Positions 46,143-54,967 of a stretch of 64,000 nucleotides of DNA are shown here, in pieces. The notes under the pieces were generated by a model that was not told the origin of the DNA, ran no database searches, and saw nothing but the letters and a program-made list of their open reading frames with translations. Origin of the DNA: Bradyrhizobium canariense (GTDB lineage: Bacteria > Pseudomonadota > Alphaproteobacteria > Rhizobiales > Xanthobacteraceae); assembly GCF_900105125.1 (NCBI RefSeq), contig NZ_LT629750.1, positions 7,591,001-7,655,000 of the forward strand, in the 5' to 3' direction. A program made the position numbers and the translations under genes. Each line of letters begins with the position of its first letter. The stretch's first letter is position 1.

Positions 46143-47290
46143 GGGACAAACTTCTTATATTCGGTTCGCCGAAAATCGAGCAGGACGAGATCGACGGGGT
46201 TCGGTCGGTCATGGAATCGGGGTGGCTGGGGACCGGCCCAAAGGTAGCGCAGTTCGAGAAAGACTTTGCGGCGTACAAGGGAGTCCAGCAGGCTGCTGCC
46301 GTGAATTCGTGTACCGCGGCGATGCATCTCAGCATACTTGCCGCGGGCATAGGGCCGGGTGATGAGGTCATCACCACGCCGATGACGTTCTGCGCCACAG
46401 TAAACGTGATCATTCATGCTGGCGCAACGCCGGTCCTGGCGGACGTTGATCCCAGGACATTCAATATCGATCCGGCGCGTGTGCAGGAAAAAATCACGTC
46501 CCGAACCAAGGCAATTGTCCCCGTGCATTTCGCCGGCCGTCCCGCCAACATGGATGCGCTCTGTTCGATTGCCAGCCGGCACGGACTCAAAATCATTGAA
46601 GACTGTGCCCATGCGATCGAGACCGAGTACCACGGCCAGAAGGTAGGCACGTTCGGTGACTTTGGCTGTTTCAGTTTTTATATAACCAAGAACGTCGCGA
46701 CGGGTGAGGGGGGGATGGTGCTGGCGCGCAAGGAGGATGACCATGCGCGCGTAAAAACATTGAGCCTGCACGGAATGAGCCGTGATGCCTGGAAGCGTTT
46801 TGGCAACGAGGGATATCGGCACTATCAGGTGACCGAGGCGGGTTACAAGTATAACATGATGGATATGCAGGCTGTGATCGGCGTCGAGCAGCTCCGAAAG
46901 GTCGAACCATTTTGGCGACGACGCGAAGAGATCTGGCATCGCTATCAAAATGCCTTCGCGAATTTGCCATTGGGTCTGCCCGCGAACGCAGAGCCCGACA
47001 CCCGTCACGCATATCATCTCTACACGGTGCTGGTGGATGAGGCCCGCGCCGGGATTTCACGCGACGGCTTCTTGAATGCGATGACCGCCAACAACATCGG
47101 CGTCGGAGTTCATTATCTGAGCATCCCGGAACATCCCTATTACCAGGAAAATTACGGATGGAAACCAGATGATTATCCGAATGCCACCCGCATTGGCCGT
47201 CAGACCGTGAGCTTGCCTCTGTCGCCCAAGCTGACGGACGCTGACGTGGAAGATGTGATCGAAGCGGTCAAAACCGTTCTCGGAAAATGA
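46139..47290 (+). CDS. DegT/DnrJ/EryC1/StrS sugar aminotransferase
   Basis: A 383-residue PLP-dependent nucleotide-sugar aminotransferase. The PLP lysine is K184 in CFSFYITKNVATGEGG; other marks are SGWLGTGPKVAQFE, GDEVITTPMTFCAT and IIEDCAHAIE. Coupled to rmlA by an ATGA overlap and with rmlB nearby, it most likely aminates the 4-keto group of dTDP-4-keto-6-deoxyglucose, giving dTDP-4-amino-4,6-dideoxyhexose. No 3,4-ketoisomerase gene is seen, which argues against a 3-amino sugar. The exact stereochemistry is not predictable. Confidence 0.86.
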   Translation: MRDKLLIFGSPKIEQDEIDGVRSVMESGWLGTGPKVAQFEKDFAAYKGVQQAAAVNSCTAAMHLSILAAGIGPGDEVITTPMTFCATVNVIIHAGATPVLADVDPRTFNIDPARVQEKITSRTKAIVPVHFAGRPANMDALCSIASRHGLKIIEDCAHAIETEYHGQKVGTFGDFGCFSFYITKNVATGEGGMVLARKEDDHARVKTLSLHGMSRDAWKRFGNEGYRHYQVTEAGYKYNMMDMQAVIGVEQLRKVEPFWRRREEIWHRYQNAFANLPLGLPANAEPDTRHAYHLYTVLVDEARAGISRDGFLNAMTANNIGVGVHYLSIPEHPYYQENYGWKPDDYPNATRIGRQTVSLPLSPKLTDADVEDVIEAVKTVLGK

Positions 47291-47402
47291 GCGCATATAA
47301 GAGCTAGCCGTCGACCTGCAGACCTGAACTTCGATTGCTCCAAGCAGGAGCGATTATTGTCCGAGGGGTGGAGGAGCCATTCATATCTAACAGGTACAAT
47401 TC

Positions 47403-48860
47403 GTGTCTCTCAGACGAGCAGCGACAAAAGGAGTAAAATGGACAGGCGCCTCAGGGGTCGCGGTGTCTGCCTTGCAGTCTTTGCGTCTTGTCATAGTTGC
47501 ACGCCTGCTGTCGCCCGAGGATTTCGGCCTGATGGCCATGATAATGGTCCCGATGGGGTTCGCCGGAACATTTGCGGACACGGGGTTCAGCGATGCCATC
47601 ATATACCGTCAGGAAACCACGAAAGAGCAGGTCTCGTCCTTATACTGGACGACCTGGCTTACCGGCCTGATCATTTTCGGTGTGCTGATCGCCGCGACCC
47701 CGCTCGCGGCTCAATTCTACCGCGAGCCGCGTATTAATTCCCTGCTGCCCTGGACGGCCGTTTACTTTTTGATAGGGCCTGTAGGCCAGCAATTTAAGAG
47801 TCTCCTGCAGCGAGACCTTCGGTTTCGCGAGATCGCAGCGATAGAAATCGCCGCGGCGGTGGCCGGTACAATCGCTACCATTGGGCTGGCGCTGCTTGGC
47901 TATGGCATCTACGCGTTGATTTTCGGCCAGTTGCTGAGCGGCGCGGTGGACTCTGTGCTTCTCGCTGTTGTGGGATGGAAGAAATGGGCCCCAAGCCTGC
48001 ATTACCGGCTGAGGGATCTCAAGGAGTATGCGAGCTTCGGCGCTTATCAAATAGGTGAACGCTGCGCAAATATGTTCTCCTCCAATGTCGATTATCTTTT
48101 GATAGGCCGTGTACTCGGGCCCGTGGTGTTGGGCCCTTACACACTAGCCTATCAATTGATCGTTGCGCCGGTGCTGCGGATAAATCCAATTCTCACCCGG
48201 GTCGCGTTTCCGATTTTTGCAAAGAGGCAAAACGATCCCGCCGTCCTGAGAACCGGCTATCTCGAGATTTCAAAGTTCCTTGCCCTTGTCTCGTGCCCGA
48301 TACTTGTTGGCGTGGCCGCGGGCGCGCCTGTTTTTGTGCCGGTATTGCTTGGAGATCGCTGGAGCGCCGCCATTCAATTGGTCGAGATCCTGGCTCCTGT
48401 GGGCATCTTGAAGACGTTTGCAAACCCAAGCGGCTCGATTTTGCTCGCGAAGGGCCGAGCGAATCTCAGTTTCTGGCTAAATGTTTATGTGGCCGTTGAG
48501 TACCTGATCGTTTTCTCGATTTTTGTTAAGTCTGGTACCACGGCTATTGCTGTGGCTTACTTGATCATGGGGTTTATAAACTTCATCTTGGGTCAGGTTC
48601 TGATTAACTATCTGCTTGGTTTGACCTGGAGAACTTATTTGGGCGCGATTGCCAGCTGTACGGTTTCGGCGCTGGTGATGGGCATTATCGTTCGGTTTAG
48701 CTGGTATGTGATTGAACCAAAGATCGGTGTCAGCCTGCTCTCCGCGGCATTGCTCGTGTTTATCGGGGCGGTTGTTTACTCTCTTTGCATTCTGGTTTCG
48801 GAACAATCTTACGTCCGGAATATGATCAACTTAGTCAGATTTGAGCAGCAAAGTAGATGA
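47403..48860 (+). CDS. wzx: Polysaccharide flippase, Wzx/WzxC-like (MOP superfamily)
   Basis: A 485-residue inner-membrane protein with about 12-14 hydrophobic segments. It has the N-terminal pattern of the PST branch, including RLVIVARLLSPEDFGLMAM, GFAGTFADTGFSDAIIYRQ and the mid-protein VDYLLIGRVLGPVVLGPYTLAYQL. It moves the lipid-linked repeat unit across the inner membrane. The GTG at 47403 gives the typical N-terminus MSLRRAATKGVKW. It overlaps the asparagine-synthetase-like gene by 4 bases. Confidence 0.87.
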   Translation: MSLRRAATKGVKWTGASGVAVSALQSLRLVIVARLLSPEDFGLMAMIMVPMGFAGTFADTGFSDAIIYRQETTKEQVSSLYWTTWLTGLIIFGVLIAATPLAAQFYREPRINSLLPWTAVYFLIGPVGQQFKSLLQRDLRFREIAAIEIAAAVAGTIATIGLALLGYGIYALIFGQLLSGAVDSVLLAVVGWKKWAPSLHYRLRDLKEYASFGAYQIGERCANMFSSNVDYLLIGRVLGPVVLGPYTLAYQLIVAPVLRINPILTRVAFPIFAKRQNDPAVLRTGYLEISKFLALVSCPILVGVAAGAPVFVPVLLGDRWSAAIQLVEILAPVGILKTFANPSGSILLAKGRANLSFWLNVYVAVEYLIVFSIFVKSGTTAIAVAYLIMGFINFILGQVLINYLLGLTWRTYLGAIASCTVSALVMGIIVRFSWYVIEPKIGVSLLSAALLVFIGAVVYSLCILVSEQSYVRNMINLVRFEQQSR

Positions 48861-50632
48861 CGGGTGTTGTCGGGTTTACAGTCGCTAATGGCGGCAGCGA
48901 GGAAGATGTCCGCAAGCTCAACGCCATGTGGAATCTTATCGCGGGCGAATCGAAAAGCGACGTGGTCGATCTGCATCGGGACGAGCACATTGTCTGCGCT
49001 TTTGATCGTCCGAATGTGTCGACTGAATGCGCGGCGTATATTGGCGAGGATGTTGCGGTCTGGCTTGATGGCGACATATTCGATTTCGGAACTTCTCTAA
49101 AAGGATTGGATCCGGAGGCAAACGCAGCGTCAGTTATCGCCGGCCTTTACCGGAGAGATGGCCTCGAAGTTTTCAAAGCGATCGATGGGGTCTTCGCCGT
49201 TGTCATTTATGATCGCGCCCGCAAAGAACTGCATCTCGTTAATGACCGGTACGGGCTTCGCCAATTGTACATTTGGCGCTCGACAAACGGGGGCGTGGTA
49301 TGGGCCTCGAAGTTGCGCGCGTTTTTGGAGGCGCCAGGCTTTACGCCTCGAATAGATCATTCCGCGCTCCACGATTTCATCGAAATCGGTTACATGACGG
49401 AAGACCGAAGCTGGTTCGAGGGTGTCACGCTTCTTCCGTCGGCTTCGCTGCTGACCTGGGATATTCGCGGCCAGGGCATCACACTGCAGCGATATTGGTG
49501 GTGGGATAGGATCAAGCCCTTCAGTGACCGCATCAACGAGAGCGAGATTGCGGAAGAGTTGGGAAATCGCTTTGCCGAGGCCGTCGAACGGCGCGTTCGG
49601 CCGAATGAGAACGCTGGATTATTCCTGAGCGGGGGACTCGATTCGCGGGCAATCCTCGCCGCTATGCCGAACGATAGCGACCCCGTTCACGTGATGACCT
49701 TTGGGGTTGATGGTTGCCTGGACCGAATACTTGCGGCACGGGCGGCAAGCGTGCGGGGCGCGGTGAGCCACCAATTTGCGCTGGATGACAGGAATTGGCT
49801 GTCGCCACGGGTCGAAGCTGTCTGGCTAAGCGATGGTCAACACGACCTCATGCACATGCATGGTATCGAGGCCGTGCCGCTCATCCACGGTCATTTTGAT
49901 GTTAATATGACCGGATTTGGCGGAGACAGTACTATTGGAGGGAGCTATCTCCGCGGGGACGCGCTCGACTGTCAGATCACCGCAGAGCGTGCTGCGAAAT
50001 TTATGGGATGTAACCCCAGTCGACTTGAGATCGGCAACCAATATTCGTCACTAAATAAATTGGACTATTATTTTCTCCAGAACAGAGTTCGAAGATTTTT
50101 GTACGGCGCCGTGGCACTTTCGACGCCATTAGGATTGCCTAGCCGAATGCCTTTTTACGACAACAGACTCATCGAGTTTGTTTATTCGTTACCAGATACT
50201 CTTCGCTATGGTAGTCGCATCTATCGCAGGATGCTGCTCAGCAGATTTCCCGAATACTTTGGATCGATCCCCTGGCAGAAAACGGGAGTTCCGATCGGTT
50301 ATCCGGACAAGCTCACAAAACTGATCCATTATGGAAAACGGGTTCGGCGCAAGCTCTCTGTTTTGACAGGGGGGCTGGTGGCGAATCCATATCATTTGCA
50401 CGGTTTTTCAGATTATGACGAGTGGATCAGGAATGAGCCGGCTCGCTCGTTTTTTGATAAATTGTTCAGCAATCCTGAAGCGCTCTATCCAGCATATTTG
50501 CCCCGAGAGACGGTTAAATCATGCTGGGATAATCATTTGGCGGGAAAGAATAATTCTCAGAAGCTTTGCAGATACGCGACGTTTGAGATCTGGCTTCAAC
50601 AAGCGTTTGAAAAGAAAATGCGGCCAGTTTAG
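48857..50632 (+). CDS. Asparagine synthetase (AsnB)-like protein lacking the glutaminase cysteine
   Basis: A 591-residue two-domain homologue of class B asparagine synthetase. The N-terminal glutaminase-type domain (about residues 1-180) begins MTGVVGF, where active AsnB proteins begin MCG(I/V)xGF, so the nucleophile Cys2 is replaced by Thr; the usual NGE substrate motif reads DGD. The synthetase domain keeps the ATP pyrophosphatase loop LFLSGGLDSRA (about 255-265). Such a protein cannot use glutamine in the usual way but could adenylate a carboxylate and couple it to another amine or to ammonia. Between a flippase and methyl- and acyltransferase genes, it may amidate a uronic acid or amino-acyl group of the polysaccharide. 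Confidence 0.85.
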   Translation: MTGVVGFTVANGGSEEDVRKLNAMWNLIAGESKSDVVDLHRDEHIVCAFDRPNVSTECAAYIGEDVAVWLDGDIFDFGTSLKGLDPEANAASVIAGLYRRDGLEVFKAIDGVFAVVIYDRARKELHLVNDRYGLRQLYIWRSTNGGVVWASKLRAFLEAPGFTPRIDHSALHDFIEIGYMTEDRSWFEGVTLLPSASLLTWDIRGQGITLQRYWWWDRIKPFSDRINESEIAEELGNRFAEAVERRVRPNENAGLFLSGGLDSRAILAAMPNDSDPVHVMTFGVDGCLDRILAARAASVRGAVSHQFALDDRNWLSPRVEAVWLSDGQHDLMHMHGIEAVPLIHGHFDVNMTGFGGDSTIGGSYLRGDALDCQITAERAAKFMGCNPSRLEIGNQYSSLNKLDYYFLQNRVRRFLYGAVALSTPLGLPSRMPFYDNRLIEFVYSLPDTLRYGSRIYRRMLLSRFPEYFGSIPWQKTGVPIGYPDKLTKLIHYGKRVRRKLSVLTGGLVANPYHLHGFSDYDEWIRNEPARSFFDKLFSNPEALYPAYLPRETVKSCWDNHLAGKNNSQKLCRYATFEIWLQQAFEKKMRPV

Positions 50633-50713
50633 GCGTTTGGTGAAAAAGCTGCGAGCGGTGGCCCGCATGTATGGGCAGCGAGAGATTGGTCGGCCTAATG
50701 GACAAGGAATAAC

Positions 50714-51469
50714 ATGGATCGCGGACAAATTGATTGGGACGGTGCAGCGGGGTTTGGTAGTTCCCTGCGCTCTGCGATCGACCCGAATGACGTCGACGGG
50801 ATCAAGAATCGGCTGATTGATCAAATCCATTGGCAAGCCCTAAGGCGCCAGCTCCCGCGATCTGGAAGACTTCTCGACGTCGGATGTGGGGTAGGTCGTA
50901 TGGCGCAACGCGTATGCACGCGGGGTTTGGATTATACCGGTGCGGATATTTCCCGGAAGATGATTGAAACGGCCAAGGCCGCGAACGAGAAGACTTCTGC
51001 CAAATTTGTGCACTTGGCAGAGAGGCCGATGCCGTTTGATGAAGCCGAGTTCGACCTGATCCTCACCGTGATGGTCTACCAGTATGTGGTCGGCGGCCCG
51101 GACAATGCGTCATTTGTTGACGAGTTACGGCGGGTTATTCGTCGCGGTGGCCGGTTGATAATGATTGAGCAAGGTTCACTGAGCGGACAGCGCTCAGGCA
51201 CAGTGTCACGCACGACAACGCCAGACGATTATGTCAGGGCTCTATCTCCTCATTTTCGGGTCGACCAGATTAAGCGCATTCGTTCGTCGGAGTTTTCGAG
51301 GGCTACTCATCGGCTTTTTTCTGTCGCAAAGCGCAGCACGATCGCCAAGCGCATCGTGGTGCCGATAGCTACGGCGATCGAGTATCACGGCACGAGGTGG
51401 CGCGGTGAGGCATATTTTCGATCGGTGCCTTACTTCGATATACTTATATCGGCAACGGCTGTGAATTAG
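50714..51469 (+). CDS. SAM-dependent methyltransferase, class I
   Basis: A 251-residue Rossmann-fold methyltransferase. Motif I is LLDVGCGVGRMAQRV (about residues 53-67), followed by YTGADISRKMIETA, an FDLILTVMVYQYV motif IV-like segment and RRGGRLIMIEQ. No membrane segment or signal is present. The target is unknown; O-methylation of a sugar or chain-end capping are plausible roles from context. It begins 81 bases after the asparagine-synthetase-like gene, preceded by AAGGAATAAC. Confidence 0.82.
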   Translation: MDRGQIDWDGAAGFGSSLRSAIDPNDVDGIKNRLIDQIHWQALRRQLPRSGRLLDVGCGVGRMAQRVCTRGLDYTGADISRKMIETAKAANEKTSAKFVHLAERPMPFDEAEFDLILTVMVYQYVVGGPDNASFVDELRRVIRRGGRLIMIEQGSLSGQRSGTVSRTTTPDDYVRALSPHFRVDQIKRIRSSEFSRATHRLFSVAKRSTIAKRIVVPIATAIEYHGTRWRGEAYFRSVPYFDILISATAVN

Positions 51470-51489
51470 GTTTGTTTTAGAGGGGATTT

Positions 51490-51525
51490 CCTACATTGAC
51501 TTCCATCCACGTCAAAAGTTGTAGG
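51490..51525 (+). promoter_or_regulatory. Nested hairpin upstream of the FemAB/GNAT-like gene
   Basis: Outer arms CCTACA (51490-51495) and TGTAGG (51520-51525) enclose inner arms TTGAC (51496-51500) and GTCAA (51511-51515), giving an 11-bp stem with a 4-base bulge and a 10-base loop. It lies in the 107-base gap before the next gene. No T run follows. Confidence 0.4.
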
Positions 51526-51576
51526 AGGTATTCGCAAGCTATCACCGCAGTACCTTTATGGATTTAGATAACCGTC

Positions 51577-52563
51577 ATGACACCTGAGATCGTTAATATT
51601 CGTACCGCCGCTGACAGTGAGTGGGATACGATCTGGAGTGAATGCCGACACGCAACGTTCTTCCATAGCCGGGAATGGGCCGAGATTTGGCACAAGTACA
51701 CGGATGGAAAATTTCGCCCCGACGGTCGCCTTGTCGTATTTGACGATGGGCGGGAGGCATTGTTGCCGCTTTCTCTTGAGCGGCAGTGCAAAAATCTGGT
51801 GTCGATATTTCATAGTTCACCGGCTGGAACCGCCGGCGGATGGATATCACGGGATGAGCTGTCGCCCGGACATGCACAGGCGCTCATCAAATATCTACGG
51901 AGCCTGTCTGGACTTTACTGGCGCTTGAATCCACATGACCCCAACGCTGAAAATATCCAGTCGATTTTCAATGAACCCGCCGACACCTTCTTGATCGAGC
52001 TCGATGGCTCAAGAGACAATCTTTTGCGCTCCTGGGCGAGAGGCGCGCGCGATGCGGTAAATCAGGCCAGGCGGGCCAATGTCAGGATCAGGCGCGGGGC
52101 CAGCGTTTCGGATTGGAGAGCTTATTTCGAAGTCTATGAGGATAGTCTTCGGCGATGGGGTGAAAAGGCAACCTCAAGATACACGTTCGAGCTTTTCGAA
52201 CTGCTTCGCGCCAGCGACAGCGGGCACGTTCACCTTTGGCTGGCCGAGCATGATGATCGAGTTATAGCTGGGGCAGTCAACTTCGTGTCGCGGGAAATCG
52301 TGATCGGTTGGCACTTGTCGGTCCTCGAGGCGACATTCAAGTTCCGGCCGGTCAATCTTCTTTTGTTTGAGTCTATCGCTGAGTATTCAGAACAGGGTTT
52401 CCGTTGGTTTGATCTGGGAACGAGCGGCGGCCACGAGAACGTCAGTGACTTCAAACGACGCCTTGGATCGGTGTCGACGCCCGCGCCGCTGTTTACCCAC
52501 CGGTCCCGTGTAACGCGCGCCGTTCTGAAGGCGCAGCGGCTGAAGGTCAAGCTTCTTGGCTAG
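51577..52563 (+). CDS. FemAB-like / GNAT acyltransferase
   Basis: A 328-residue protein of the GNAT superfamily branch used in cell-wall and polysaccharide decoration (Acetyltransf_6, FemAB-related). Features are ATFFHSREWAEIWHKYTDG near the N-terminus, the acceptor-side segment WARGARDAVNQARRANVRIR and a C-terminal fold with HVHLWLAEHDDRVIAGAVNF, YSEQGFRWFDLGTSGG and FKRRLGS. Members transfer acetyl or aminoacyl groups to amino sugars; which donor is used here cannot be told. It closes the rightward run of genes and is next to a methyltransferase gene on the other strand. Confidence 0.78.
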   Translation: MTPEIVNIRTAADSEWDTIWSECRHATFFHSREWAEIWHKYTDGKFRPDGRLVVFDDGREALLPLSLERQCKNLVSIFHSSPAGTAGGWISRDELSPGHAQALIKYLRSLSGLYWRLNPHDPNAENIQSIFNEPADTFLIELDGSRDNLLRSWARGARDAVNQARRANVRIRRGASVSDWRAYFEVYEDSLRRWGEKATSRYTFELFELLRASDSGHVHLWLAEHDDRVIAGAVNFVSREIVIGWHLSVLEATFKFRPVNLLLFESIAEYSEQGFRWFDLGTSGGHENVSDFKRRLGSVSTPAPLFTHRSRVTRAVLKAQRLKVKLLG

Positions 52564-52642
52564 CTATTTTGCGTAGCCATGAAGCCACTGCTGGCGTGAA
52601 ACGGCATCGAAATTCTTCCGACCATCTATTTGTCGATGGCTT

Positions 52643-53494
52643 TCAACTGGCGGCATTCGCTTTTTTGAACCGCCAGAATCTCCTCAGGTCTGGTCCCGCA
52701 AAATGGGCGCTGTAGCTATCATCATTCTTGTGTTCCCAGTCATAGCGAAACTGATACTCCGTCGGATTTTCCTGACCGGAATTCAGGTCCGAAGTAAAGA
52801 AGCGAACGACGTCGAACTTATTTTCCCGCGCGATACGCTCCATGTAGAACGGCGACGGCCGGCTGCCAGTCCCCTCCAGTGCCTCTTCATCCATCTCTTG
52901 ATTGCCGGCGCAAAAGAAGATTTTTTCTGGATCGGTAGAATCGCAAACAACGGTCTCAAGCACCATGTCATCGGCAACTGAGAAACAGCACTTGAGATGC
53001 GACTCGACATTCCGGAGATGGTAGATCAGTCCAAAATTGATAATCAGGTCAAATCGCCCAAAACCGGAGAAGTCCTGCTCCAGGTTGAATTGTTCGAACC
53101 GGATATTGGGAAGTTTACGATGCTTGAGGCTTGCAAAATTCACATTCTGAATTCGCCCATCTAGGCACAAAACGTTAGCTCCCAATTCAGCAAAAAAAGC
53201 GCCGATATCGCCGTGACCCGCACCGAGCTCAAGTATCTTCTTCCCCTTGAAATAATTTACTCCATATATTTCGAGGAGCTTGTTGCACCGCCTCACCCGC
53301 CAATTTTCATACGAGCTGTGAAAAAGGCCTCTTTTATTGATGAGGCCGTTAAGAAAGACGTGCTTGTCAATCGGTGATAGCTGGCGCTCCTGCAACTCAA
53401 CGCTACGCTTGAGAAGTTCCAGATCGATCTCGTTGGCCGTCTGATATGTCCACACGCGGAGAGCCCGAACGAAGTTTTTTACTTTGGATAACAT
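52643..53494 (-). CDS. SAM-dependent methyltransferase, class I
   Basis: A 283-residue methyltransferase with motif I KILELGAGHGDIGAFFAEL (about residues 88-106), then VLCLDGR and FDLIINFGLIYHLRNVESHL. The call rests on these motifs. The C-terminal half, with VLETVVCDSTDP and QFRYDWEHKNDDSY, resembles sugar- or glycan-methylating enzymes. The ATG at 53494 is preferred over the TTG at 53509. Base composition is visibly more AT-rich than in the flanking rml and efflux genes, a possible sign of transfer. It is the first of the leftward genes at the right end of the locus. Confidence 0.8.
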   Translation of the reverse strand: MLSKVKNFVRALRVWTYQTANEIDLELLKRSVELQERQLSPIDKHVFLNGLINKRGLFHSSYENWRVRRCNKLLEIYGVNYFKGKKILELGAGHGDIGAFFAELGANVLCLDGRIQNVNFASLKHRKLPNIRFEQFNLEQDFSGFGRFDLIINFGLIYHLRNVESHLKCCFSVADDMVLETVVCDSTDPEKIFFCAGNQEMDEEALEGTGSRPSPFYMERIARENKFDVVRFFTSDLNSGQENPTEYQFRYDWEHKNDDSYSAHFAGPDLRRFWRFKKANAAS

Positions 53495-53801
53495 GCACAA
53501 GGTCCACAATGATCTGGTTGCTGCGATTCAGCAAAAAAGCCAAGGAAATCAAGTTTTGACGAGCATCTTACGGTGAGGTTGTTTCGAACACCTTGAAAGG
53601 GGCTTCGCTTGGAATTGTAGCGAAAGGGACGCGAGTTGTATGTTCTATTTCGTAAATCTAGCGACGATGGATGATCCTACTCGTTGGTATCGTTAATCAC
53701 GCAGAGCCCGAGGTGATCGGGTAACTCCCACGAAGCTCGCGCGACAATCCGGGAGTACGATACGGAAGGTTGGACATATCGGAGCGTCAAAAGTGACAGC
53801 G
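53495..53801. other. Intergenic region upstream of the leftward methyltransferase gene
   Basis: These 307 bases separate two leftward genes and hold no credible reading frame. A promoter for the methyltransferase gene may lie here, but I see no clear -35/-10 pair. The stretch is AT-rich near 53510-53550 and 53640-53690. Confidence 0.35.
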
Positions 53802-54878
53802 TCACTTCCCGGCTGCACTGCCCAATCCAACCCGGCCAGTCTCGTAGCCATTTTGCAGGATGGCCTGCCACCACGCTGTATTGGCAAGATACCACCTAAC
53901 GGTCTTCTCGAGACCGGACTCGAATGTTTCTCTGGCGGTCCAACCGAGTTTCCGTTCGAGCTTCGAGGCATCGATGGCATAGCGCCGGTCATGTCCCGGA
54001 CGGTCCGCAACAAACGATATGAGCCGATTCCGGGCACCCGTCGGGGCGGGTTGCATGGTGTCCAGCAGATCGCAGATCAGCTCAACCACATCAAGATTGC
54101 TGCGCTCGTTGCGCCCGCCGACGTTATAGGTCTCGCCAATCTGGCCGTGCTGGAGAACCTGCCGTAGCGCGCGCGCATGATCTTCCACATACAGCCAGTC
54201 ACGCACGTTCTGGCCATCGCCATAAACCGGGAGACTTTCCTCTGCCAGGCCCTTGATGATCATATGCGGGATCAGCTTCTCGGGAAAATGATAGGGCCCA
54301 TAATTGTTCGAGCAGTTAGTAATGATCGTCGGCAGTTCGTAGGTTTCGCACCACGCCCGAACCAGATGATCCGAAGAGGCCTTGCTTGCCGAATATGGCG
54401 AGTTTGGCGCATAAGGGCTCGTTTCCGTGAACATCCCCTCCTGTCCCAGCGAGCCGAATACTTCGTCGGTTGAGACGTGCAGAAAACGAAAGGACTTTCG
54501 GAGTGGCTCCGCCAGTTTGCGCCAATGCCGAAGCGCTTCCTGTAGCAGCGTAAACGTTCCAACGATGTTGGTTTGAATGAATTGGCCGGGGGCGTCGATC
54601 GAACGGTCGACGTGGCTCTCGGCGGCAAGGTGCATCACCGCGCAGGGTTGATGTTTCTCGAACAGCGCGCGTAGTGCGGGGCCGTCGCAAGTGTCCTGCT
54701 TCGCCAACAGATAGCGCGCGGCCGTTGCCTGGGGAATGGATTGGAGGTTCGAAGCGTAGGTTAGCTTGTCGATATTGACGATAAACGCTTCGGTCTCGTC
54801 GAGCATATGCCGAATTACGGCGGATCCGATAAACCCCGCCCCGCCGGTTACGAAAATGGTCGAGCCCCTGAAATTCAT
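53802..54878 (-). CDS. rmlB: dTDP-glucose 4,6-dehydratase RmlB
   Basis: A 358-residue extended SDR enzyme that turns dTDP-glucose into dTDP-4-keto-6-deoxyglucose. The NAD site is [18 protein letters not shown]; the catalytic region has [12 protein letters not shown], and [15 protein letters not shown] carries the Y-x3-K pair. C-terminal [15 protein letters not shown] is typical. The open frame runs to 54971, but the ATG at 54878 gives the standard N-terminus. It is on the opposite strand to rmlA and 90 bases after a glycosyltransferase gene. No rmlC or rmlD is present, so L-rhamnose is not the expected product of this locus. Confidence 0.95.
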   Translation of the reverse strand: MNFRGSTIFVTGGAGFIGSAVIRHMLDETEAFIVNIDKLTYASNLQSIPQATAARYLLAKQDTCDGPALRALFEKHQPCAVMHLAAESHVDRSIDAPGQFIQTNIVGTFTLLQEALRHWRKLAEPLRKSFRFLHVSTDEVFGSLGQEGMFTETSPYAPNSPYSASKASSDHLVRAWCETYELPTIITNCSNNYGPYHFPEKLIPHMIIKGLAEESLPVYGDGQNVRDWLYVEDHARALRQVLQHGQIGETYNVGGRNERSNLDVVELICDLLDTMQPAPTGARNRLISFVADRPGHDRRYAIDASKLERKLGWTARETFESGLEKTVRWYLANTAWWQAILQNGYETGRVGLGSAAGK

Positions 54879-54967
54879 CTTTGAAAAATCTCGCGCTTTC
54901 GGCCCTGAGCAACTTGAAAATCCAAGGAGGTGCTCACCATAGCTGATTTTTGCGATCCTGCCGTGCT

